Shown: positions 17,601 to 28,336, counted from the first letter of the stretch. The stretch is 64,000 nt of DNA from Pempheris klunzingeri (GCF_042242105.1 NC_092022.1:11776001-11840000); one strand, 5' to 3'. Notes: generated by a model from the sequence alone, not told the origin. A program made the numbers and translations.

Positions 17601-20241
17601 GTGAGCTGCACAGCCACACTCCATATATAGAAATACAGACCAGGCATGGTTTGTGATTTACAATACACGGAATATATGCCTTTAAAGTCCTTACACTATT
17701 AATTTTATAACTGAAGTGACAGGTACATTGAATAAATAACTTATTTAGAGCTGAATTTAATCCTCTACACACCAAAGGTAAGAAGGCCTAGGTCACCTAT
17801 TCTGATCAGCCTTGTTGAAAAACCTTATTTTGTGTCTTAGAACATGTTTGGAGGGGCTCTTTGATAAAAAGTTAGATTAGTCAGTCTGCCCTTAACCTTG
17901 CAAAGTAAGTAATCAGCAAGTCAATGGGCCCAGCAGCTGTCAGACTCCACAACCAGCACTGCTCCCAGTAATATTTTTATTCAGAACATCACTCTATGCA
18001 ATGTATTTATTTAGATCAACCTCACTCTATGTGCAATAGTTTTTATATTCCCCTCTGTGTACAGTGTCCCAATTTTATACTTAATTTTGTACATACTTAC
18101 ATATACATACTGTATATATTATGTGTATATCTCTGCCCATTCGTTTATTATTACTTATTGCTTTATTGAATGTCCTACTTTTGCTGTACTTTTACTTTTG
18201 CTTTTCACTTGCTGCTGTAACACTGTGAATTTCCCCGCCGTTGGACCAATAAAGGAATATCTTATCTTATCTTTGTCAAATGTGTGTTCTTATTAAGATA
18301 TGATTTTTAAGTTGTTTCAAAGGATGTTTGTCCCATTTTGGCACGTGTTTGACTTTGCTGATCTTGACCTCACTTGGGTAAATTAATGCATGGTTGCAGT
18401 GAATGAGTTTGCCAGGCTTTGCATTAAGGATGTGAGTGTCTGGCCGGGCAGGAATGATGGATTACTTTAGGCCTGTGAGATCATGGACCGATGCCACATC
18501 TCTTAACAGCCTGGCTAAAACTCTGTCTTCGCCCAGCAGGAGCTCTGACCTCCTGTCATGTCTGTGGTTCCACTGTGAGCAGAAGCGTGTGTCTTAACAT
18601 GGCCCACATATCATCTCAGGCTAAATGGGACAGTCTCACTCCATAAAATCATGCAGTATACATAGTGTAACACTTAAAGCGCATGAGGATGGCAGCAAAG
18701 CTAAAGCATAAACAAAGCAAAAGTGAATTGAAACAAAGTCTAATGTAGGCATTAGTATAGTTTTAGTTAATACTGACTTTCTTCATCTTCAGATTAAAAT
18801 GTTTCATCTGATCGACATAGGCTCGCCTTTGATCTGAGAATAGTACAATGGTCTGGACATATGTAATGTTAACATGTTTTCACTGCACAAGGTAGCTACT
18901 TAGTTAACTATTGTCTACATTTACTGATATTTAATTCACTAATTAAATAGATGAACTGATTTATACTTCCAGGTTGAAGAAATTGGACTGAAAATGTAAA
19001 TGGCCATAATCATTTATTCCAAAATCCAGCAGCATTATTGATTCTTTTTAACATACATATGAAGAAAGGGTCCCTCAAATTTTTATATCTAAGAGTTGTA
19101 ACAAATACATTTATTGAACACAAGCACAAATCTGAATGGACTGCACCAAAATCTACTTAGCTGCTCCACTTTGACGTTGATGCAGAGCTTCGTTAACAAG
19201 GGAGTACAGAATTAGCCGCTGGACAAACTATGAAATAATTACGCAGTATCTAAATAACCTCCTGCTGTTTGCTCACCGTCTTTTTTCCTTACACATTATA
19301 TTCAGTATGAGGTAAGCAGCCAATATTTGCCACTACAGAGACATAGGCTACTGTAATATATTATATACCAGTGATGACCAATAAACAGCTTGCCTCAAGC
19401 TGGTCAGGGTCTATATGTGACTTTTTCTCACAAGCTGCCATCTAAGTAACAGCACAGAAGTATGGGGAGGCCTGTTCTCTTTGCAGCCAGTTTTGAAAAA
19501 TGGGTCACGTAAAACCTCTTTTTGAATTTTTAATGTAGTTAAAAATAACAATTTCCTCACTTTGAATTTTGAATTAGAGTTGGAGCCTTGTTGTTTTTTG
19601 GAATAATCATGGTTGTATAGGTCTAAAAGAGGAGGCTATACATTCGTGTGACCTTCCTGATGAAAAAAAAATAGAACATACTGTGGCAGGAAACAGCCTT
19701 TTTCTCCCTAAGGAGGGCACTGACTGACTGACGGCCTCACTTTCAGTGTCCCACTTCTTCACTTAGCTTAGCTTCACTTCACTTGACTCCAGTGTAATCC
19801 CAGTTTGATTCTGGCAGCTCTGACTTTCTTTTTTTAGCATCAGAATCATAGAAATAATAAGCATGTGATGGTTTTACAGAACTAATTGACTTCTGACAAA
19901 TATTTACTATTGTATTATATTTACTATATCTCCAGCTGAGATTTACTGTCCTGGCTAAGATTACTAAACACTATACGTGACGTGAGATTTCTAAATATAG
20001 TCCTGATTTATGAATGCCCCACATTAACTTTGTCATGAAAGCATATTGTAGTTTCTCCACTTACCTCCAAAGTACTGGGGTCGAACGGTGAATCTGATGG
20101 ACGTAGCATCCTTGGTTTCTGCTCGGGAGCTGGCTTTGGAGCTGCAGGAGCTGCAGGGAGGCAGGGGTAAGGAGGACCCAGTCTGGGTTGGGTCACTGGT
20201 GAAGGAGACTTCTTAATGGAGGGTTCTCTTTTCGGAGCCAT
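11668..20241 (-). CDS. myl6: myosin essential light chain gene, MYL6 plus MYL6B-like products
   Basis: On the minus strand nine coding segments can be joined in phase. The short form is ATG at 17453-17451, 17043-17016, 14163-14020, 13820-13647, 13291-13214 and one 29-nt terminal exon. It gives 151 aa starting [16 protein letters not shown], the MYL6 length. The long form is 20241-20065 (59 aa, Lys/Pro/Ala-rich), then 16800-16773 in place of the 17 kb exon, then the same common exons. It gives 209 aa, close to human MYL6B (208). EF-hand family motifs include [40 protein letters not shown] and [12 protein letters not shown]. Essential light chains bind the myosin heavy-chain lever arm and do not bind calcium strongly. 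The C-terminus is AFVRHILSG (non-muscle) or ELVRMVMNG (smooth muscle). The exon order equals that of MYL1 (LC1f/LC3f). Exon lengths of 28, 144, 174, 78 and 29 nt fit the family. Isoform pairing is inferred from phase and homology. Confidence 0.92.
12768..12796 (-). CDS. myl6: myl6 alternative terminal exon, non-muscle type (AFVRHILSG)
   Basis: The acceptor tccacag precedes 29 coding nt reading AFVRHILSG and TGA, identical to the non-muscle MYL6 C-terminus. Possible downstream donors (gtacgg, gtatac) lie within 20 nt of the stop, so it can act as a cassette exon spliced to the 11.7 kb exon. Confidence 0.85.
13214..13291 (-). CDS. myl6: myl6 common exon (last EF-hand)
   Basis: This exon is 78 nt, encoding [20 protein letters not shown] and then CINYE, with the donor gtgagag after one base. 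It joins in phase to either terminal exon. Confidence 0.92.
13647..13820 (-). CDS. myl6: myl6 common exon (central EF-hands)
   Basis: This exon is 174 nt. The acceptor ctttttacag precedes [20 protein letters not shown] and the exon ends RHVLTTLG. The donor is gcaagt (a GC-AG intron) rather than GT; the next exon resumes with the second and third bases of Gly. Confidence 0.92.
14020..14163 (-). CDS. myl6: myl6 common exon (first EF-hand)
   Basis: This exon is 144 nt. The acceptor gtattctgcag precedes [18 protein letters not shown] and the exon runs to GNPKAE, with the donor gtgagagg after one base of the next codon. [17 protein letters not shown] is a strongly conserved essential light-chain block. 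Confidence 0.93.
14620..15086. mobile_element. pogo/Tigger-like MITE (467 bp) inside a myl6 intron
   Basis: The left end is CAGTAGTCCCTCGC at 14620 and the right end is the inverse of CAGTGGTCCCTCG ending at 15086. Both sides carry TA (14618-14619 and 15087-15088), consistent with a TA target duplication. Terminal Tc/mariner-pogo style repeats and an internal CGCGG-rich segment match the widespread 'CAGTGGTCCCTCG' family. No transposase is encoded. Confidence 0.75.
15090..16770 (-). other. myl6 intron, remainder
   Basis: AT-rich intronic sequence between the MITE and the 28-nt exon. The overlapping short ORFs on both strands (16.05-16.57 kb) show no family features. Confidence 0.6.
16773..16800 (-). 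CDS. myl6: myl6 28-nt exon for long form (IEFNLDQIH)
   Basis: The acceptor cttttcag precedes 28 nt encoding IEFNLDQIH plus one base, then the donor gtaag. It corresponds to the I-E-F-x-x-D-Q segment of MYL6B. It is the same size and phase as the exon at 17016-17043, so including both would shift the frame (56 nt), implying mutually exclusive use. Confidence 0.82.
17016..17043 (-). CDS. myl6: myl6 28-nt exon for short form (SDFSEDQIL)
   Basis: The acceptor ctctctaaacag precedes 28 nt encoding SDFSEDQIL plus one base of the next codon, then the donor gtgag. It joins in frame to EFKEAF of the first common exon. It is one of two equal-sized alternative exons. Confidence 0.85.
17451..17453 (-). 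CDS. myl6: myl6 short-form first exon (initiator Met only)
   Basis: The minus strand reads ACAGCC ATG immediately followed by the donor gtgggt. As in mammalian MYL6, the first exon contributes only the initiator Met, and the next exon (17016-17043) begins S-D-F. The 5'UTR extends upstream towards about 17600; its start is not visible. Confidence 0.8.
17540..17625 (-). promoter_or_regulatory. candidate internal promoter for short myl6 form
   Basis: About 160 nt upstream of the short-form ATG, the minus strand reads CTATATATGG (17612-17621), which can be read as a TATA box or a one-mismatch CArG box (SRF site), typical of smooth-muscle genes. A CRE-like TGACGTAA (17556-17563, plus strand) lies closer to the start. 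No transcription start is seen directly. Confidence 0.4.
17950..18274 (+). repeat. non-LTR retrotransposon 3' tail
   Basis: The segment ends ...CACTGTGAATTTCCCC, CCAATAAAGGAATATC, then TCTTATCTTATC. This is the common teleost LINE 3' end with short tandem tail repeats. It lies in the first intron of the long myl6 form. The family (L2/Rex-like) is not certain. Confidence 0.6.
18275..20064 (-). other. myl6 long-form intron, remainder
   Basis: AT-rich intronic sequence with no further exon or clear repeat that I can support. Confidence 0.6.
20065..20241 (-). CDS. myl6: myl6 long-form first exon (MYL6B-like N-terminal extension)
   Basis: This exon has 59 codons beginning [11 protein letters not shown] and ending DPSTLE, followed by the donor gtaagt. 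The Lys-rich start and Pro/Ala-rich body ([18 protein letters not shown]) resemble the actin-contacting extension of long (A1-type) essential light chains and MYL6B. Splicing in phase 0 to the 16773-16800 exon gives ...[14 protein letters not shown]. Confidence 0.85.
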
Positions 20242-20244
20242 TCC

Positions 20245-20950
20245 TAACGCCCTGGAGAGCCAAAAGTTAGCGTCAAAATTTTTTCACCAGCTGCTGCTAA
20301 GGCTGCTGAGAGGAGGTATCGAGCTATGAAGTAAAGTGTGTCAGTTGTGTGTATCCTGTGCAAGGGGTGGAGGGGATGGGGGTGGGGGCAGGTGATGATG
20401 GCAATGATGATGCTCAGGGAATGGCAGAAGGATGAAGCAGAGGTGGATGTATTCAAAAGCATGTGAGTGGATTTGTGAAGCAAAGTGTAGGAGGTGTAGA
20501 GATGAAAGCTTGAGTTTAATATAAAGAGGGGGACAGATATAGAAAACACCAGGTTCTGCTGTATGACTCCAAGCACATGCTTTTATTTAGGTCAGAAATG
20601 TGTGCGGGTGAGCGAAGCAGGAATGTGAAGGGTTTCTGTGTCAAGCTCAATACACAGACATCATCTTACGTTTGTGAAGAGGCGTTATAAAGGGTATCAT
20701 GAATACTGTGTCTCATTGATAACTTATCATGCAGCTAATAATAGATTGTTCTAGAATAAATATGTTCTCGGTGTCTCTGATCCCAAAATGCTCGCTCCCT
20801 CCTGTTTCCTGCAGAGTTGCTGACACTGATGCTACATGCCCAGAAATAGAGAGATAGGACACGAGGTATGAAAACAAATTTAGACTCCAGAACATGTTTT
20901 CTTCTGTGAAGGTTAAAGATGGATTCATACAAAATATATTGCCTAAACAG
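20245..20950. other. upstream region of myl6 long form
   Basis: This region should hold the long-form 5'UTR and promoter, but I see no decisive TATA or CpG block. A G-rich run (20369-20390) and short ORFs are present. Confidence 0.4.
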
Positions 20951-20959
20951 TGTCATATA

Positions 20960-22300
20960 TACTGTATATACTGCTACTTCTCGTTCTCTATGAAGGATCG
21001 CATATGGAATTATATAGTAAACAAAAAACAGAACATGTTTTGTTTCAGATTCTTCAAAGTAGCCACCTTTTTCTTTGCTGACAGCTTTGGACGCTCTTCG
21101 CTTTCTCTCAATCAGCTTCACAAGGTCGTTGCCTGGAATGGTTTTCCAAATGTCTTGAAGGAGTTCCCAGAGGTGCTGAGCACTTGTTGGCTGCTTTTCC
21201 TTCACTCTGCGGTCCAGCTCATCCCAAACCATCTCAGTTGGATTTAGGTCGGGTGATTGTGGAGGCAAGGTCATGTGATGCAGCACTCCATCACGCTCAT
21301 TCTTGCGCAAATAGCCCCTACACAGCCTGGAGGTGTGTTTGGGGTCATTGTCCTGTTGAAAAACAAATGATGGTCACACTAAGTTCAAACCAGATGAGAT
21401 GGCATGTTTGCTGCAGGACGCTGTGGCAGTCATGCTGGTTTAGTGTGCCTTGAAATTTCACGGTGGGACCCACACATGTGGAAACCATCCGCTTACCTTT
21501 TCTCTGTCTCGCAAAGACATGCCAGGTGAAACCAAAAATCTCAAATTTGGACCTATCAGGCCAAAGTACAGATTTCCACTGGTCTAACGTCCATCCCTTG
21601 TGTTTCTTGGCCCAAACAGTTCTCTTCCTCTTGTTCTTCCTCAGTGCTTCTTTGCAGCAATTTGACCATGAAGGCCTGATTCACGCAGTCTCCTCTGAAC
21701 AGTTGATGTTAAGATGTGTCTGCTGCTTGAACTCTGTGACGCATGTATGTGGCTCTAATATGAGGTTGTTAATTTGTGGATTCTGAGGCTGGTGACTCTA
21801 ATCAACTTCTCCTCTGCAGCAGAAGGAACTCTTGGTCTTCCTTTCCTGGGGTAATCCTCATGAGATCTAGTTTCATCATAGCATTTGATGGTTTTCGTCA
21901 CTGCACTTGAGGATACATTCAAAGTTCTTCAAATTATCCGGATTGACTGACCTCCATGTCTTAAAGTAATGATGTTGTTTCTCTTCACATAGTTGAGTAG
22001 TTCTTGCTGTAATATGGATTAGAACAGTAGTTGACAAGCGCTATTCACTGTATAGAATTGTGTACCAACCCTACCTTTGCACAACACAAATTATATTTTC
22101 AAATGCATTCAGAACGCAAGAAATGACACAAAGTAACTTTTAACAAGGCACACACCCATTCAGGTGACTACCTCCTGAATGTGACTGAGAGAATACCAAG
22201 AGCGTGCAAAGCTGGCATCGAAGCAAAAGGCGGCTACTTTGATGAATCTAAAATATAAAACGTATTCTGGTTTGCCAACACTTTTTCAAGAGATTCTTGT
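20960..22300 (-). mobile_element. decayed Tc1-like transposon with long inverted repeats
   Basis: The minus strand carries transposase remains. The best block (about 21030-21310) reads LPPQSPDLNPTEMVWDELDR and ends KGGYFEESE, the DPDLNP-type C-terminal catalytic and tail segment of Tc1 transposases. Upstream (about 21300-22030) further Tc1-like segments (AKKHKGW, QWKSVLWPD) occur in shifted frames with stops. Sequence at 21045-21160 is repeated inverted at about 22145-22250 (shared AGATTC-TCAAAGTAGCC and AGCTTTG-ACGCTCTT), marking long terminal inverted repeats. Element ends are approximate. Confidence 0.75.
20985..22030 (-). pseudogene. Tc1-like transposase pseudogene
   Basis: From about 22020 down to 21030 the minus strand encodes recognisable Tc1 transposase pieces, but frame changes and stop codons break the protein. 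Only the last third is open. It is inactive as it stands. Confidence 0.7.
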
Positions 22301-22570
22301 ATTTTTACGTTCTAGTACTTTAGTTCTTCTTCTTCCACCACATAATGTACAATATGACAGCTTGTATTGAACATTTCAACCACAGAGAGACTGTAGTTCA
22401 AAACATCGCCACTAGATGCCACTATTACACAACAGGAGGAAACTACCCCGCTTTAAATCAATCAATGAAAAAAAAAAAAAATCTGTCAGTTAATTGATCT
22501 GCGTGTCTGTTATGTTTGATACATCACAGAGACTCTGTTATTAAAAACGTTATAATAAAGACGATGGCCC

Positions 22571-22572
<2 letters not shown>

Positions 22573-22612
<40 letters not shown>
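22573..22612 (+). repeat. (TATC)10 microsatellite
   Basis: Ten perfect tandem TATC units. Confidence 0.95.
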
Positions 22613-22619
22613 GTTTGGA

Positions 22620-25270
22620 TTTAACGTCACTGTGCAGATCGGAAATCAGGGTTACATCTTGTGGCGTCAGTCTGGCCGCTTCTCCAATAATCGATGCTCT
22701 CTTGGGCCACAATCCATCGCGCGCTCAATGGGCCTTGAAATCACCGTTTATGTGGCTCGCGCGTCAAAACAATAGCGACATAAGTCCCGTGCTGCGAGAC
22801 CAACGGCACTTCTGGCACTTTTAAAGGGGACTGAACGTGCAAAAACACCCCCTAACAAAGTCATGCTGACTAATCTCATCGTCAAGATAAGGAGAAATAA
22901 AACACATATAAAGGTGCGATGTAGAATAGTATTTTATCTGTTGACAGACTGTCAGCCTGCAGCCTATTCACTTGCCAGCTGATTGCTGATGAGTCTGCCG
23001 AGCAGACAGCTCAGTATCAAGCAGTTTAAGGAGATTAGCAGTGCCTCACGTTTTCCTCATCATTTGCAATAATCCACCACAAGAGGCTAATAATAACAAC
23101 AACAGGAATATCCCCCATGTCTGCTTTAAAGCAGATTACCTACAATATAATAATAATAATTAGGAAATTATAATATCATCCTTTTATGATATTCAGGTGT
23201 CTGTATACATCATGCTCATGTCTGAAATTATATTTCAAAATTATTAGACACTTAATTGGAAAAATTACCATCATCATTTTCCCTTTCTTTCATTTTGTGT
23301 GCAGTGTTGTGAAAGCAAATTCAATTACTCCAACTTAAAGGAAATGTTTCAACAGATCCTCTGAGGTGCCCCAACTGACTAATGAAATTATGGCAGTTCT
23401 CCCACCTAATGTCATTCAAAGTCCCCCCCCCCCCCTGCTACAGCAAATCTCCAAACCACCTGATTTATTTTTAATGATATTACACCCCTCAGTCGGCTGT
23501 GTCATGGTAATAATCGGTGCTGCTCCAGCTGCCTCTAGATCACATTAGCCAGGCTTAATATTGACAGTGCCGGGCCCACTAAACAATGAGGCTATGGGGA
23601 TAGAGAGCTTAGAGGCTGCCTAGCCAATGGGCATACTGCAGGAGGTAGAGGAGATGCAGGCCAGGATGCTCCAGTTCCCTATGCCCTGGAGGACTGGCAC
23701 CATCATTAGGCAGTTTCTTCTATAGTCCTGTGGAGCTTTAAACCCACCACTGCCAGATCCAGACCCCACCCAGACCCCAGACATCAAAACCATACTGACA
23801 AGGGACCATGAAACTAGTGGCAACTTGATTCCCTTCTATTATTTCACCGGATGGAGGGACTTTTGAGGACAGCAGCTCAGCAGCTGCACCTTGTGTAGGT
23901 TCCTGCTGTGACAAAGTCTTTGGAAGGCTCAGGGAAAACTAGTCAGGACTCACCTTGTGACAGAATGAAATCAGATATTAGATGTTCATTTTCAAGACAA
24001 AGCACAAATAAAAGCAATTGCTGGTACCTTTCTACGGAAATGAAAAAAGTCTATTCATGAAAAACTTAATCATTATTTTTACATTCAAAATTTGAAATTT
24101 TGGGTTGTATACACCAAACTACATGAAAAACCTTTTGCTATCTGATTTGATTAGAGAAGTGCTTTTATCCGTACTAATTTATGTTGCAGGCTTGTCTAGT
24201 TGCTGTATTTGCATAATGGTCACACTGGGAATCAGAGTAGGCCACTTGTGGGACACTTGCACCTGATCACAGGCACACCATGGCTTTTTGCCAGTCACAC
24301 CTCCACAGTTGATTCTCCCAATTAAAAATCACCTGTATTTGTCCTTGGATTTGTCAGGTTGTTCAACATCAGTTAGATGTCCCTGTACATGGAGGTTTTA
24401 TCTTCTGTCTCAAATTGTTGTTTGGAGCGGAGGGGATTTTGTATAGGGGCCCACAGATTACCGTCGTTGATTAGTGGTTGGGTGTAATCCTTTCAGCCCC
24501 TCTCACTCCAAAACACCCCTGAGATATGCCCGTCTCCCTGAGGACCGGCAGCATGGCAGATGGATCCTCCTCCCCCTCTTCTGCCCCTTCTAACAGCACA
24601 CCCAAAAACACTGTTGATGTCCTGGGACGGAGGTTGTAAAGTATCCTGAATATGAAACCACAGGCACCTTTGTTTAATGGCTCTCTCCCCACTTAGTGAG
24701 AATTGCCCTCAGGCCTGATTCCCATTCTGTAGCTACATTTCTGCCTGATCGGAATGTCTTCCAAATCCATTAGCCTAAAGGAAGAGGAATAAGCTGCAAA
24801 CAATCTGCTCATATTGCCTGGATGAGATGCAGCGAGATCTTATCAAAAGACTCTAAGTTGTTGCCATCATAGTTTTATGAATATGGCAAACTGGTTGCAA
24901 GAAAATGTATAAACCGGTGTGAAGTCAAACATGAGATTCTATTCCTACACAAAGATAATGGTCCACTTGTCTGTGGGGCATCAGTTCACACACGTGAACT
25001 TTTTGAGCCATCCTGTAGGTATGTAGATAGAAATGATGTACTTTGGCTGCAGGTGTGACAATGACATTCCATTTATGTAATAATGTCCATAATTGATTTG
25101 CAGAAGTTTGATTTACACATAGAGAAAAACAACAATGAAGAACATTTTGGCTTAAGGTTCAACTCTGATATGATTCAGCGTAGACTTATCTGAAGTGTCT
25201 TCTTTAAACATGTTTTACAGTAAAAAATGAAACAGCAGTGTAAGGATTGATTATCATCACGAGATTTAGC
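22620..25270. other. intergenic region upstream of neurod4 (distal)
   Basis: No gene is seen. A CpG-richer patch lies at 22640-22810, a C-run at 23424-23436, and a block with an E-box CAGCTG (23526-23531) surrounded by AT-rich homeodomain-like sites, which could be regulatory. Confidence 0.45.
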
Positions 25271-25274
25271 TGAA

Positions 25275-25282
25275 TGTGTGTG

Positions 25283-25317
<35 letters not shown>
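25275..25317 (+). repeat. (TG)n microsatellite
   Basis: Near-perfect TG repeat with one CA interruption. Confidence 0.9.
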
Positions 25318-25319
<2 letters not shown>

Positions 25320-26664
25320 GACCACTGATGTTCCCCTGTGTGCAGCAGAGTCAGTCTCTGTCAGTATCTCCCTCAGGAAAGTCTGCTGTGTAACCATATT
25401 CAGCTTCAGTGAGCAGCAAATGGATAGAACTGAGCCCTGGGACTTCTTAACATAAACACACACAATTACTGTAAAACACAACAATAAAATGGAAATCATT
25501 TGAAAACAGTCAGATAAAGTGCATTTGTACAAAAAGTGCATTTGCTCAAACTTTCTGAACCCTTAAAAGTGCTGCAGATAAGTGCAGATAAGTGTACAAG
25601 TGAACACAAAAGGATGACTTTGCCAAACTTTTAATTTTAGCTTGACCACAATACGATTTTAATCTCTCTAGTCTCACCACCCTGTGCCACATCACCCCCA
25701 CCCCTTACCACGCCAGCCCCCCTTGCAAATCCACGCTCCCTCCATCTTTTATAATCACTACAAGGGGCTCAGCTTTCAGAAGCGGTCCAGGGAGCATGTG
25801 TGTAGAGCTTTAATTCCTATTGTATTCGTGCAGTCTTGGTGTGTGTGAGTGTGTCTGTGTTTTAGCGAAAGAGGGAGAGGGAGATAGAGATGAAGAAAAA
25901 GACAGGAACAAGGACCCATCTGTCAGCATAGCGCACGAATCCCTCCCATTCCGCTCTGAGTCCCAAGGGACAGGCGCGAGAGACAACTCACTTGTGGCAG
26001 TAAAGAAGGGGGTTACCCCCATTAATAGCAACAACAGCACTTAAATAGCTGATGCAAGACTGGTACGCTTTTGGTCAAATCTTTAAACAAAAACTTGTTT
26101 TGGACATCTCATGTCTACACTGAACACGAATCATAGCCAGTGTTAACCACAAAACTAAGAACAAAACATCCAGAAGATTCTCTTCTGAACTCCCCTGGTT
26201 ACACTTTCAATATCTTACATGTTATGTCAGCATTATGCAGTAATCTACAGCATAACTTTGTTAAAAAGTATATTTGTTAGATAGATACTCTGGATAACTG
26301 AGGATAAAATCATGCAAACTCATCAAAAGTTAGTTCAGATCAGATGTGTCCACCGTGACCTCTTCCAGGAGGATGGCTATCTATGTTACTGCTTAAATGG
26401 GAGCAGGACACAATTCCCTCTCCGTTAGTCAGTCAGTCAGTCATTTGGGAAACCGATGGGGATTGTGGGAGACTGCCAACCTCCAATTCCCCATGCAGGC
26501 TGCAGGTGTGGTGGAGGCCATGCACACACTCATGGGACAGAGGGGTAGTGTGTGTTTAGGGGGTAGGGGTGCATGTACCTGGGGAGTTTTGGGCATGTCA
26601 CATTAGACTAGAATTGTTGCTGTACACATCCAATGTGTGGTTCACATGGGGCAACAAGCACACA

Positions 26665-26668
<4 letters not shown>

Positions 26669-26738
<70 letters not shown>
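26669..26738 (+). repeat. (CA)n microsatellite, 70 bp
   Basis: Uninterrupted CA dinucleotides except one TA near the middle (26709-26710). It explains the overlapping Thr-His and Cys-Val ORFs here, which are not genes. Confidence 0.95.
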
Positions 26739-26741
<3 letters not shown>

Positions 26742-26859
26742 GAAAGGGCCCCTCTGTGTCTCTGCAGACATGCATTTCTGGCCAGTGCACTGACCAGCAC
26801 TGATCAGGGCCGTTGGCGAGGTGAATAAATGCTGTTTCAGCACGAGACATCATCTTAGG

Positions 26860-27250
26860 CGAGCGGTGACGCGTGAGCGCCCAAGCAACAGATGCCCCCA
26901 CCCCCAACGCTTCCTATATCCAGCCATCTGTTAGGGTCTGTTCAATAAATCGTTGGATAAGTGCCTGTTTTTACGCGATGTTGCCGATAAGCCACGTGAC
27001 CATATCTTATTTCTAAGACACGGAAATATTTGGCACACTCAGAAACACGGAGAGCCCACAGCGCAGTTGGCAAAGACGGGTCTCTCCCAGTCTCGTGCAC
27101 AGCTGTGCGCAATCGCGCGCACAATGGGATCAATGCGGGGGCACGTGCGACTCGCGAGACCCCGGCTGTCAATGGCCAGTGATGACAAAAGACCCCCACT
27201 GCGCTGCGGCTCGCCACGCACGAGGACATGCGGGCGTGTATTATGCCGTG
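26860..27250. promoter_or_regulatory. CpG-rich block upstream of neurod4
   Basis: About 390 bp unusually rich in CpG compared with the AT-rich surroundings (for example GCGCAATCGCGCGC, CACGTGCGACTCGCGAG). It is open in several frames at once, as GC-rich DNA tends to be. It lies about 1.3 kb upstream of the neurod4 first exon. It may be a CpG island or regulatory block; no protein family is recognised. Confidence 0.45.
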
Positions 27251-27259
27251 GCATTTGTA

Positions 27260-28290
27260 GTCCAAACAGGGGAAAATACTCAATATTGAGAGACGTTTAG
27301 TGAATAAACAATAATAATCAATCATTAGTGTCATTGCTAATGTGAACGAACAAGCAAAAAAAGCACTGTAGCGTACAGTGGTCTACTAATCTTGCCTTGT
27401 AATATATCATCAATTGGCAAGTAGTTTTATAGATATGCTATATGGTTCACAATTTGCCCTTAAGCGTACCATAAAGTACCTGTCTGTTCATCACTGCACC
27501 AATCGATTCAATAATCAGATTGCCCTTGGGGGCACAATATGACGCTAAAAATGGAAGAAAACAATTGAATGAATGAGTGAACAACGCACACACCTGCTCT
27601 CCGCACACTAAACTGTCAAAATCACTTACATGCGCACACATGGAAGAGCGTCCCTTCACTCAGCGACGACCGGGCCTACACTGTGTGTAATTAAGTGGAA
27701 AATTCCTAATCCAACCGACTAATGAAGAGATGGACAATCGATTAAGTTAACCAAGACATTAAAACTGAACAGGGGAATTGGTTGGTTTGTCCCACATTTC
27801 CAAGTGTGACGATGTAGACATACAATGGCGCTTTCAGGGGGAACATAAAGATATGACACATGCAGGACTTTTTCTGTCGGATCTGTACCAGATTGGCGAA
27901 GGCTTTACGCAAAAAAAAAAAAAGATTCGGTGACAGAGCAGAAATACTGGCCTTCATTTCTGGTTAAACTGTGGCCAAAAACGTGTGTAGTGATTAGACA
28001 ATGGTGGGGAATATGTGTCTGTCCAGTCTTAATACTTTTGGGAGATCATTAATGTGAGGTGTAGCTACACTAATTGGCCTTTGTGCGGCGGGGAAAATAA
28101 TGAGGTGAAGAGTGATGAACATTTGTAGGTAGATTTGCACCTCTGTACTAAAATAGCATCAGATACGCGCCTTGTACATCTGGTGTATTTAGGATAAAAG
28201 TTTTCCAGTGTGCGCAAATTTTCCGCACTCACCCTTCACCTTGTCACTGTTTCAGAGCCTCCTGATTTACAAATAAAACTCTGTGTACAC
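27260..28290. other. neurod4 proximal upstream region
   Basis: AT-rich sequence leading to the neurod4 promoter. A proneural-type E-box (CATCTG, inverse CAGATG) at 28178-28183 is the only specific site I would point to. Confidence 0.4.
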
Positions 28291-28294
28291 GAGC

Positions 28295-28296
28295 AC

Positions 28297-28331
<35 letters not shown>

Positions 28332-28336
28332 CTCTG
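28295..28336 (+). repeat. (CT)n microsatellite
   Basis: Imperfect CT repeat just upstream of the neurod4 5' exon. Confidence 0.9.

Noticed and set aside
26569-26907. Overlapping ORFs of Thr-His or Cys-Val repeats
   Set aside because: They are translations of the (CA)n microsatellite.
26953-27334. Long ORFs on both strands in the CpG-rich block
   Set aside because: Several frames are open at once, as expected from composition; no domain.
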